Source: Eonycteris spelaea
Lineage: Eukaryota > Chordata > Mammalia > Chiroptera > Pteropodidae
Assembly (NCBI GenBank): GCA_003508835.1
Contig: PUFA01000057.1
Span: 5,592,501 to 5,656,500 of the forward strand
Direction of reading: 5' to 3'
DNA length: 64,000 bases
A program made the position numbers and the translations under genes. The notes under the pieces are model-generated. The model was not told the origin of the DNA and did not search any database. It was given only the letters and a program-made list of their open reading frames with translations. Positions 33,001 through 43,795 of this stretch are shown piece by piece. Every line of letters begins with the position of its first letter. Within the stretch, counting starts at the first letter, position 1.

Positions 33001-35224
33001 ACTGTTTTTCCTCTCCTATTACCACAAAGTAATGAAAACAATTTTTTTAAATATTCAGAAAGCCTGTAGAGTAGGCAAAATTCTGGGTCGAGATGCCTAT
33101 GCTTTTGTGTTGCCTTTATCACACTTTCATTTGTTCAAATTATCTAGACTGCTTCAGATGGTAGTTGTAAATTTAATACTACGAATAAATAATAATGTCA
33201 TGTGTGTGAAAAGTGCATTTCTCTATAGATAAAATAAGCGTTTTTCTTTTCTTTTTCTTTCTTTCTTTTTTTCCTGAGCAGCACAGACTCTGACATGGAG
33301 CCCACAGATAGTAGTGGGTTTCTTTGGTAGAAGCAGAAGCAGGAAAGGAGTGGGGCAGGAGATTCACTCTCTTCCCTTCTCTCCTCTTCTCTCCCGGAGA
33401 GTTGTCCCTGAGGTGCCTTTGTTCAAAAGGAAATAGTTGAAGACTGTAGATGAAAGGGATTCTTTTATGTCCAACTTATTTATTACTTTGGCTTCCACCT
33501 AAAAAAATCTTAGTAAATACTATTATAGAACCTCTCGGTCTTGCTGGAAACACATCATTTCTCAGCTTTGAGTAGCTTAAAAATAATAGAACCAGGGTTC
33601 TCTGGCTGGACCTGTCCTGATCTACTCATTCAGTGTAGTCTCTGTTTACTGTAGGGGATCTAAATTTCCCATCCATGTCCTCCACCTCTCAGATCTACCA
33701 GAATCTGCTCCTGGCCCTTGCATACCAGGGTCCTATACACATAGAGGTGAGTCAACACTACTGAGTTTTACATAAACTACTTTTTCAACATTAGCTTTGT
33801 TTTTCTTTCTTATTTACTAGCTCCTTTTTACCCTCGTCTCACCCTTTTTTATGATCGCTACCTGCTTCCCATAGGTGTCTTTTCCCCTACTCTCTCTGGA
33901 CCTCAGAGAAGGAAGGGATATATTCATGACTACAAAACCCCATTTCTAGAAATTCATTGCTCTGCAATTCTTCACTAAATTTTTGATAATGGGTAGGTAG
34001 TTGGTGGGGGTGGAGAAAGGCCATAGGTAAACACAATCAAAATTGCTGTAATTGCTGAATTAATTTGAAAGAAGTACCCCAGCAAGGTGCTACTTGAGGT
34101 GCATGTTCCACAAACCATATTAAGATTGCTCATAGAACACCTTGCTTGCTCCACCTTAAAGAGAGTTTTAAATATTAACTAATATGTGATTAATTCAGCC
34201 TTGTGAGTTATTACTTTAATAAAATGGATGTTGAAGCACAAATCACAACTTGTTTGAGTATGTTATTAGTTTTCTAATAGACTTTAATTCAACAATTAGG
34301 AAGCATAAAATGTGGTTTAATAGACATAATTTGATGATATAAAATTATTCATCTGGTGTGAGCCATTCATCTTCACTAATACATCTCAGGTCATATGGAA
34401 AGTGATTCTTTTTAGTAGGACCTACAGAGGCTGTTGTGTGTGTGATTTTTTTTTCTTCCTCTAAACTTTTTGTGCTGGAAAACCATGGGAGGTTTTTCTG
34501 ATACTATCTCTGTTATCAGCTCTTTGATCTTGGGCAAGCCACACCATCAAGTGGAATGATTTGGCTGAAGTATATGTGCTGAGTGCATAATAAAATCAAG
34601 CTCTGCGGATAGATACCCAGTCTTATATCTCTCATGTATATCTCCATAATGCCCAGAAGTTATGAATAACATGTATTTTTGAACTAAATTAAAAATTAAA
34701 TTTCAATCATTGAATCAAATTCAAAATAAAATGAGAAGAACTTCACATGGAATTCAGTGAGTTCATATAAACTGTAATTTATTAAGTCATGTTCATTTCT
34801 CTATGCAGTGGTTCTTATTTCACTTTTTCTAAGAGCATTATCCATTTTAAAACTTTATAGTTCCCCAATACTATTAGCATCCATCCTTGACCTTCTCCTG
34901 CTTCACTCACAGAATTTGAGTTTCCACCATCATCTTTGTCATACACAAAGTCCCTGGTCAAAATTCTTTATATTTTGGTCCCTTCTTCAATTCTTGGTTT
35001 TATCATTCATGACTCTTTTGAAGTTATTTCTCAGAAACTTTAATAATTTAATAGGACTTATGTTTTCTTATTATGTTTTCACACTAATCTGGTAATAACT
35101 CTCTTGTTTTTCTTCAAGGTTTTAATGTTATTCACTTTTTTTCACTGCTTAATGGCCAATTCAACAAAAAATTACATTATTATGAATTTAAGCATTAAAA
35201 GGGGGCAGTATAACAATAGTGGAA
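33001..35224. other. Anonymous stretch
   Basis: About 2.2 kb with no confident repeat except a short T/C-rich run at 33241-33271. Frames up to 95 codons (34808-35095) are Leu/Ser/Phe rich with no domain. No splice-bounded exon could be supported. Confidence 0.4.
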
Positions 35225-35440
35225 AAATTAATTAGAAGAAAATATCTTGGGTTCCTGTTCTAGCTCTGCTGATAACTTAGCTCTTTATGTAACTATGGAC
35301 AAGTTACCAAGGCTCTCAAAACCTCACTTTACTTATCTATAAATTGAAGATAATTATACCTCCCAGGGCTGCTGTTAAAATCAATTGGGGATAATTTCAC
35401 AATTGATGTGAAAATTCTTTCAAAAATAAGAGTTCAAAGC
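35225..35440 (+). mobile_element. MIR SINE, plus
   Basis: TCTTGGGTTCCTGTTCTAGC, TGCTGATAACTTAGCTCTTT, GTAACTATGGACAAGTTACC and CTCCCAGGGCTGCTGTTAAA follow MIR from the tRNA-like part to past the core. Confidence 0.7.
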
Positions 35441-35739
35441 CAAGAATAGCAATGCATAACAAAGCCTGAAGTATTGGTCTTCCCCACCCCCACCCACCCC
35501 CGCCCCCGCATGGCTGGCTTATATAAAACTTACCTGAATCTTTAATTAGGTGAATGTCCTTTAGTTCCTCAGTCCCTGGTGTCCAAAATCTGCAGAAGTG
35601 CAGTTCTAACCTGTTTCATAACATGTCTAATCATATTGCCATCTTAGCCACCCAAACTTAGATCATTAATGCCATCTTTGACCAGTTTGGATAGTATCAT
35701 TCTGGTTTATGCCTACTGACCCCATTTATTCATTTCTGA
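35441..35739. other. Anonymous stretch
   Basis: A C-rich run (CCCCACCCCCACCCACCCC) lies at about 35483-35508. Otherwise nothing recognised. Confidence 0.4.
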
Positions 35740-36032
35740 CTACTGTAAACTCAATGGTTTTGAACAAGAGATATTTATTTTCTTACCATTCTGGAGGTTA
35801 AAGTTCAGAACTTAATTGTTAGTAAGGTTGGTTCTTTTGGAAATTCTAAGGGAAAATCTTTTCCATGTCTCTCTCCTAGCTTCTAGTGGTTGCTGGCAAT
35901 CCTTGGTGCTTACAGATCCATTACTCCAACCTCTTCACATGGTATCTTTTTGCGTCTCTCTGTATCTTCCCTCTTATTATAAGGACACCAGTCCTTGGGT
36001 CAATGACCCACCGTAATCCAGTATTAATGTAG
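35740..36032 (-). mobile_element. MLT1 LTR, minus
   Basis: Inverted MLT1: TTATTTTCTTACCATTCTGG, GCTTCTAGTGGTTGCTGGCA, ATCCTTGGTGCTTACAGATC, TATTATAAGGACACCAGTCC and the CCCACCGTAATCCAGTAT block. The far end of the LTR is missing. Confidence 0.75.
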
Positions 36033-38160
36033 GGAGGAGGCAAGAGAACTAAAATGTTAAATCAAGCTACAATCAGGGACTGCAATATGCTAATCAGCTC
36101 TGCAGCCAGGCCAGGAGACATCTGCAGAACAAAGGAAGATTTTTTGCTGAGATTGCTTCAAAGTGCTTGATTTGAATGATAAATTTTATAGTCACCAAAA
36201 ACTTTGATTCTCTACTCACCTCCCTATCATCTCATCTACTTGCAGAACCAGGAAGGAATGATTTCTTGGATTTTATCTGTATCAACTTTAGCTATATCAT
36301 GGATCTTGATTTGTGACATCTCTCATTAGTCTGTTTTATCTCAACATCTGACTTCTGACCAAACCTGCCGTTGTCCTAGATCTTCAGGTTCAGCTTTTGG
36401 GGTACTCTTACATGCAACCCCTCATTCCCAGGTAGAACTACCAGCAATCTGCATGCCAAATCAGCCTCTTAAGTGGTATATTTATCTAGGGTGCAAACCA
36501 TTCATGCTTTGAATAATATATAATTTTTGAATTCATGTATTTTAATCTCTTTCTCCTCCTAGAGATAATAACTAGAACTATAAAATATTTTGCTGCTTCT
36601 TTTCAAGACTAAATTAAGGGTATATCATGTTTGTTGATATTCATTCTTACGTCCTTAGGGCTTCTTGTTAAATCCTTAAATTAAGAGTCAGATGAGGGTA
36701 AGAATTGGAAAAAGAAGGACAACAAGTTGAAGCTCAGACTTTTGCAAATTATTTTGTAAATGAGGTATGACGTACTTCTTTGGGTAAATATCAGAATTTT
36801 GAATAAAGGGCACTCTTGATAATCTTGATTTGACTCTTAGTTTTGTAATAACTTGGTGTAGCTTGCTTTGCATTTGTACAAATCTGTGAGATTATGTGGG
36901 AGAAGATTATTTCAGAACTGAGTGGGTTTTGAGCCAGAGACTGTGGGAGGCCCACATGACATCTGTCTGCTTTTTCCTCCTCATGACTAAAATTGTAGTA
37001 TTTTTGACAGACTTAAATTCCCAGGAATGGAAGAAAATTTGAGTGCTTTCTAAACAGCTAAATCTGCTCTGAATTCTGCTACACAAATGCGTAACAGATT
37101 ACCATCAGGCAGAATTGTGAAGGTTGACTATTTTAAAAATACACAAAAGAGAAGTGGTATATTTCTCCTATTTTGTACTCAAAATGTAAGCTTGTGAGAG
37201 CCGGCAAGCTCTGTGTGAAGACTATTCCATTTAAGTGTATTAAAAATGGAAGGAAAAAAAGAGAAACATCTTTTAGAAACAGGTTTAGAATGGGCTGGAG
37301 GATTCTGACATGGTTAAAGGTTAATTTTTGGCATTTGGACCTAATTTAAGCCATTTAAGTTTCAAAGGACAGGAAACTCTGACTATGTAATGTATTCCAG
37401 GGTGATTTCCTTCTGGCTCTGGCCAAACCACTTGGGGCAAAGAGGTTTTCTGAATGAATGAAATAATGAATGAATGAATAAAAAACAGTCCTGGCATAGT
37501 TGGAAGAAATGCTAACAAGGTATGTTGAGAAATGACACTTCTCAAAGAGGAAAGAAAGCAGATGAAGGGGAAATCAGAGCCACACCTGCAGCAAGCCATA
37601 GAGTGACCAAATCGTGTTTCTGGGTCCTCATTTTTCTAGCACATTACAAAGATGGCAGAAATATTCTTATTATGATGGACCCCAGTGTGACTAGAAATAG
37701 GGGAAGTTTGATCTGAGACAGAAGACAAATTTAGTATTGGTTCTGACTGTATTTTAATCTACATATTGTGTATTATACAAGGCAATTAGACAGTGAAAAT
37801 ATGATACTGATTATGCTAATTAATAATTATACAGTTAAAGGAAATACATAGTCAACAGCTTGCTTCTTGTGCTACTAAGAAATATTTTCAGGTTGGTGCT
37901 GGGACATGCAGCAGAAGCAGGCTCTACTCTAACCTTTGGGAGGATCACCCACATAACCACACCTAGAAGGGAACGAATGCTTGTATTGTATACCTGGATC
38001 TCTATGTGTTTGATTGCAAATATCAGGTTCCTAGATTTTACCATTGGATTCCTAAAATCAATGCAGAAAAGAAAGAAATGTCATTTTTCTTTCAGCAAAA
38101 AACTTTATATTTTTCAGATGTTTTAAAAATAAGGAACATTGCAGAAGCAGCCCAAGAAAC
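36033..38160. other. Anonymous stretch
   Basis: About 2.1 kb with no confident repeat or gene. A short GAAT-type run lies at about 37453-37480. Frames of 60-92 codons have no known domain. Confidence 0.4.
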
Positions 38161-38167
38161 AGTCAGT

Positions 38168-38220
38168 AAAAAAAAAAAAAAAAAAAGAAAAGAAAAAAGA
38201 AAAAAAAGAAAAAAAAAAAA
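38168..38220. repeat. A-rich low-complexity tract
   Basis: 53 bases of A with scattered G. Lys-only and Phe-only frames across it (38006-38321) are artefacts. Confidence 0.9.
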
Positions 38221-39060
38221 CCAAGGCAGCATCAATGGCAAACACTTTCCTGGAAAATAAATTTTTACAAAAATTTTTATTTTTCATTATTTTTTCTTTT
38301 CTCATTGAAGGGAGGCTTTGAGAAAATGTCCTTGCCTTCTGGAGAGCTGTGAAACGAACAGAAGCTCTGATTAAAAAGTTCAGGTTCCCATATGGAGAAT
38401 AATGTTTGTTCCCGCCAGCCTAGGATTCTCTCAATTGGCTGGTGATGATATTCCAGGAAAACTGACAGCTGAGGAGCCCAAAGAGCTGTAGCTAAAATAA
38501 CTACCTCCTTTGTCTTTCCACAGTTTTTAGCCCTCCCCTCACATCTAGTGCCCTTATGAGCAAAGGATATTCAGTAGCAGGGAGTACATAAGTCTCAGAT
38601 GAGGGACAGAGGAGACTGAAGACAGTGATTATGTTAATCTCTGGGCTGATTGATTATGTTAATCTCTGAGTGATTCTAGATTTGCTTGTGGATGCAGGTA
38701 AAGCAATAATCATGTCGGCTTATTGATGAAACACTGACAAAGATTCTTTGCCTGACTGTACTTTAGTCAGGCTCTTCTGAACCCTTTCCCCAACAATGCC
38801 CATTGATGTTTCCTTTTAAAATTCAGTTTTAGCAAGAATCTTGCCAAGTCAGCTTAGTGAGAATTTCCCGCCTTTGGTATCTGGTCAAACTCTTCATCCC
38901 TACTATCAACCCCAGGTGATAGCTGATCACTTCGGCCTGCCTTCAGCAAGAATCATATTAGATCAGTTCAGCCAGAATCTTCCCAGACTCAATGTCTTTT
39001 CTTAGTAGTTTTCTATCCATCAGCGCCACCCTCCATCCTTTCAACTTGTTCCTTGGCTAT
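38221..39060. other. Anonymous stretch with short repeat
   Basis: TGATTATGTTAATCTCTG occurs twice (38626-38643 and 38651-38668). The stretch 38700-39060 looks like an old DNA-transposon or LTR-related repeat by its words (AATCTTGCCAAGTCAG, TCAGCAAGAATCATATTAG), but no family could be assigned. Confidence 0.35.
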
Positions 39061-39618
39061 TGTGGGAGAGGAAAAATAATTTTATTTCTACCCTTCTGAA
39101 TTCTTTTGGGTAGACTAATAATCAAATTAACATGAGAGATTAACAGGAGAAAGTGACCAGATTTATGTACATGCAGGGGTTCCATAAGAATATGGGACCC
39201 AAGGAAACATGGAGCAGTTAAGTCTTATACGCCATTCTTGAGCTAAAGAGAAAGAGGGGTAGTGATTTGGGACTTCAGAGGACAGGAAGTTGATTTACAT
39301 GGGGATGGAAATGCAAATGTTTGGCAAACAAATGTTTGTTGGGCCATGCAGAGACAGTAGGACACAGAGAGGACTTTGATCAAATGAGCCTTGGTAGGTC
39401 CTCCCTGCCTATTGTACTAATTCATATTAAACTATAGTTATGTATGATGATAGCTCCCTTTCTGGATGCTACTAGCAGATTTTGTCTAAATTCTTTTAGA
39501 CAGTTATGTTAAAGGTCAAAGGTTTTTCCTGAATTTTTTGTTTATTGAAAACAACCAGCTTAAAATAATCACTATCCCAAAAGGAATATTTTGGAATGGA
39601 AAACTTTGTTTTTCTTCA

Positions 39619-39626
39619 CTATAAAT
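39619..39626 (+). promoter_or_regulatory. LTR TATA-like box
   Basis: CTATAAAT, 88 bases before the polyadenylation signal. Confidence 0.5.
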
Positions 39627-39706
39627 CCCCACTTGTTCTGGCTGTTTTTGGAATCAAGTCTAGTTTTATCCTGGAGTTCCTCTTCACTTATAGCAACAGT
39701 TTGTTG

Positions 39707-39712
39707 AATAAA
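39707..39712 (+). promoter_or_regulatory. LTR polyadenylation signal AATAAA
   Basis: In TTGAATAAAATC, 53 bases before the proposed LTR end. Confidence 0.55.
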
Positions 39713-39765
39713 ATCTATCCCCACTGCTTTAACTTCTGCCTGACTCTGACTTTATTTTGACAACA

Positions 39766-40609
39766 CTAAGCATTTCCAGGTAGTATTTTCATCAGGTTAG
39801 GTAATGGCAGTCCCAAACATACCAGTGTTTGTTCTGTGACTGTTCATGGAATCAGCATCCTTATCAGACAAATTCCTGCTTTTCCATGTTGAGCCACCAC
39901 AGTCTGAGAGGGACAGTCACTGGTCCAGTGGTCAGCCCCACAGCTCCCTTCCTGCAGCCCTGAAGAGCTAGACCCCTGGTCTGCTCCAATTGGAAAGAGA
40001 ACATAGGTGTGTTGGGTAACCGTAGTCAGAAAGACTAACTAGAGTGCCTTAAGTGTGAGGATTGAGCCTTGTTATTCCCTGGCAGCAAACAATAACCCCA
40101 GAATATTCCAATATTCCAAATGGATTGAAATCATGTTAACTGATCCATTCCATTTTCACTGCTGTTCCTATGCCAAACTGAATTTTCACCATGTATAATC
40201 AAAACAAATAGCTAACAAGCTGGGCCAAAAAATTCCATTTCCTGTTGACCTATGACATAAATGATAATTGTGTCTAAGAAACAATGGCTCACAATGTGAT
40301 AACTCAGAGTAGCATTTTACATTGTACTTGTTTTCCACTTGAAAATTTAAATATATATTTCATATCTTTTGTTTGTTTTAAAATAATTGTGTAACATTGA
40401 CCTTGTTCCCTTTGAGATCACTTATTGCCTACATGTGAGTGTTAAAATGTTTTCTTTCTTTTATAAAGTGATGTGTATAATAGATGACATCTTTGGTTTT
40501 ACAGTTAATTTGGGTGAAATGGGAAAAAGTGATCACCATATTAAATTAATAAAATACAAACATACTGGACCAAGAAATTCAAACATTTTAGAATCTCTAG
40601 AGAAGATGC
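39766..40609. other. Anonymous stretch
   Basis: Nothing firmly recognised. The 93-codon frame at 40387-40668 has no known domain. Confidence 0.4.
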
Positions 40610-40667
40610 TCACTTCACTCACTTATTCAAACATTTGTCGAGTATCTATTTATATGTGGATGTTCTA
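40610..40667. mobile_element. Old LINE-like repeat, left part
   Basis: TTATTCAAACATTTGTCGAG and the following TATTTATATGTGGATGTTCT resemble the same L2-type words as 25700. It is interrupted by the transposon at 40668. Confidence 0.4.
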
Positions 40668-40982
40668 AGGCAGTGCCATGCAAGAGAAATATAGTGTGAG
40701 CCACAAGTGTGAGCCATACATGTAATTTTAAATTTTAAAAAAGTAGGCACATTTTTAAAAAGTAAAAAGAAACAGCTGTTTAATTTAATAATGTATTTTA
40801 TGTAACATGCTGCATTCAAAATATTATTTTGACATATAATCAGCATAAAAATGTTAATGGATATTCCATATTCTTTTTTTGTACTAAGATAGTAAAATCT
40901 AGTTACAATTCTGCACTTGTAGCACATATGGATTTGGATTGACCACATTTCAGGTACTCAAATAGCCCCAGGTGGTTCATAG
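40668..40982. mobile_element. hAT-type DNA transposon
   Basis: GGCAGTGCCATGCAAGAGAA, AGTGTGAGCCACAAGTGTGA, GTAAAAAGAAACAGCTGTTT, and ACCACATTTCAGGTACTCAA followed by TAGCCCCAGGTGG form a familiar old mammalian DNA element ('tagccacatttcaagtgctcaatagcc'). The name is not certain. Confidence 0.6.
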
Positions 40983-41059
40983 TTACCCAGTTGGATTATC
41001 ATGTAATAAAGAGTTACGGAGTTAAAAAAGAGAGTGTCCAGCCTCCTAGAGAAGTGATA

Positions 41060-41265
41060 AACAACCAGGAGATGTGGGTCAAGACAGTAAGAAAGAAGTG
41101 GGACTAAGCCCGTGAAAGCACTTGTATTCGTGAGCATTTGGGACTGTTCTATGGAGATGGGAGCATCTGGGGCAGACCTTGAAAGATGAGTGTTGGGAGG
41201 GAAACAATGAAAAGGGATTCACATAGGAAACCTAACTGGAGTGGCATGAATGTGAGTTTTGTTGG
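41060..41265. mobile_element. Old LINE-like repeat, right part
   Basis: GAAAGCACTTGTATTCGTGA and GGGCAGACCTTGAAAGATGA resemble the same old LINE-like class, probably the continuation of 40610-40667. Confidence 0.3.
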
Positions 41266-42934
41266 TACTTGAACATACAGCTCAGGGTCCCAGCTTCCGT
41301 CCTTTCCTATAATGACTACCACCTTGCATCAGGGAAGCTTCTTTGGAGCTGATATCACTGAAGCATGTAATTTTCATCTTCCATCGCTGTGGTGCCCTTG
41401 CCTAAATCTCTGTCTTGGGGTTGGGGTGGGAAGAAACCTTTCCTCATCCTTAGTTCCTTCATTGGCCACTCACCCTAGAGATGGCAACTGATTTTTATAC
41501 TTGCACTTTTGGACTTTCTTAGAATTCTCTTTTACCCCTTCTGGAAGTTAACCACCTTGTACTACTAGCTAATAATTATTTAGATTAAGTTTTCCTTATT
41601 TGAATCACCAAGGTGGCTTTTGTCTCCTATTAAGACATTCACCAATATATTCTCTTTCTCTCTCTTATTAAAAAGCTTACTTTTTGTTCTCCTCATGATT
41701 GTATATGATTTAAGAAAGAGGGCTTGAGCAAACATGCCTCTATTCCACATTTAAGTATATTTGTTCTGTCATCATTAAGTATGTGCAGCAACTTTGCCAC
41801 ATTACTTATATTCCTTGGGTCCTACCACTTCGGCATACCTACCTATTTCCAACTGTGACATCTAAATCTCCCTATTGGGGGCTTTCTCTGAAGCTGCAGA
41901 AAGTTGCTCAGCTGTTGTGAAAATTTCCAGGGCCAACTACAGAAGAAAGAGAGTAACAATTCCAGAATTAAACAAAGAATTCATTAAGGGAACTTACAAA
42001 CAGAAGCAGAGTCTTGGGTGGCAGCAAGATAGTGGATTTCTGCACCCAAAAGGGTGCAACATGTGTTGTATATTATAGCCAGTGGCTCATGCTAACATAG
42101 TGGCTTGTAGCCATCTGGCATGTGCTTGTTAAGAGCTGTATAATTCAAGCAGTAAACAGCTTAATGGGCCCACGTATCTATGCAAGAACATTACTTTCAG
42201 GTGATACAGCCCCACCCCTCCTGGGGTGAACTGCCAGTCAGCTTACTTCCTAAGATGGCATTGGTCATGTTAACTACTGAAATCATTTTGTCTAACATCT
42301 TCCCAAGCACATGGCAGATCAGAAATGCCAAGAAATTAATACACCTCAAGAGTAGGAGTCAGCCAGTGACAAACAAGATTCAGGGTACAAATGCCCCTGC
42401 AGGCAGAGTAACTTTGAGATGTGTGTTTTACATGGTCTCCCAGAATTCTCCATGAGGTGAAGCTCCAGTCATCCACAGTTGTAGCTGGCTTAACAATGCA
42501 CACTTTATTGGCAGTATCCCTTCCTTCTCTGACTTTCAGAGTTTCCTGGGATCGCTTTCTAACTAAAATACTTTCACTGGAATCCTTGTCTCACGATCCG
42601 CTTCTGGAGGAATTGAATTCACAACAGTATGAAATCCCAAGTTCACTGTCATAGGGTGATTTACCACATATAAACCTTATAGGTCATTAGTTATAATACC
42701 ATCTATCTATCGCAATTTGAGGCAAAAGAATTGGTGTTTTTAAAATCCTAAATATGCTTTGAAGCTTTGAAAACATGTTGCTAAAACATCTGTTTGGTTT
42801 ATTTACTTCAGTCCAATCATCAGTCAGTTCAGCCAAAAACATGTTTGCTTATATAAACTGAATTCCCCAGGGGACTGTTGAAGCTTTCTACATTTCAGTT
42901 CCCTAGTTTGGTGTTGCTGGGACACATCTGTCAT
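41266..42934. other. Anonymous stretch, LTR-like in part
   Basis: 41870-42625 is more GC-balanced than its surroundings and ends in ATTGAATTCACAACA, which could be an LTR end. No start, TATA or duplication was found. Frames at 41875-42654 have no known domain. Confidence 0.35.
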
Positions 42935-43055
42935 CTCAACCACCACTATAATAAACTGAAATAAGCATAGCAGCACTCTCCCTAGGCTGTTTTGAGGATA
43001 ATTCCTAAATATTGTTGTAGGGTACATGGCACATAGGGAAGTGTTATGCAAATGT
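42935..43055 (+). mobile_element. MIR SINE 3' part
   Basis: TAGGCTGTTTTGAGGATAAT and GTACATGGCACATAGGGAAG match the end of MIR. Confidence 0.5.
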
Positions 43056-43374
43056 TAAATAACAAACATGGAATACTCCATTTAAAGGTACCTGGAGAAA
43101 ACAGATTGAGGTATATTAGTGCTTAGAACTGATATTACCGTTCTCCTTTGCACCACCAGTTAAAAGCATCTTTTATTGAGTAGATTTCCTGGTCACTCAG
43201 CTTTATGTTAAATATGAATAGTTTCTGATGTCTGTCATACCACCATTTGGCTTATGAAGTCTGATAACACAAAATTGACAGATCAACATAAGTTGAATAA
43301 CTAGCATAGTAGATTGTAAAGATAACCCAATTTTCCCCTCCTCACACTAACTCTTTCACCACTAGACTTTGCTT

Positions 43375-43795
43375 TATAACACTTTCCCACCATGGGAAAC
43401 CTACCCCACTCCTTGAATCTGGGCTCACCTTTGTGACTTTCTTTGACAAATAGGATGTTAGCAGACACAATGCAAGCAAAGGCTTGAAGTGGGCTTTAAT
43501 ATTTTAGCTCATCTTCTCCTCTTTCACTGTCTTTACCATGAACACTTGGCTAGTGCTGGAGAATGACAGGCATGTAGAGCAGAGCCAAGTCACATAGTAA
43601 CACTAGATGAATCCAGTCACGATCTGTCAATAACATGCTATCACCCACACATGTGAGTGAGCCCAGCAGAGAGCAGAAGAACCACCCAGCTGAGCTCAGC
43701 ACAAATTGTAAACCCACAGACTCATGGGCTAAATTATGCTTCTTTTTTTTTAAGTGATTCAATTTTGTGAAGATGTGTTAAGCAGGTAGTACATA
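43375..43795 (+). mobile_element. MLT1-type LTR fragment
   Basis: TTGAATCTGGGCTCACCTTT, CACACATGTGAGTGAGCCCA, GAGCAGAAGAACCACCCAGC and CACAAATTGTAAACCCACAG are successive blocks of old MLT1-type LTRs. Confidence 0.65.

Larger units (their letters stand above)
39061..39765 (+). mobile_element. Probable solo LTR, 705 bp
   Basis: Begins TGTGGGAGAGGAAAAATAAT and ends TTTATTTTGACAACA, with a TATA-like CTATAAAT at 39619 and AATAAA at 39707, the normal LTR order and spacing. The bases outside (CTAT before, CTAA after) allow a 4-bp duplication with one change. No internal retroviral genes adjoin it. Family unknown; the left edge is less certain than the right. Confidence 0.6.
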
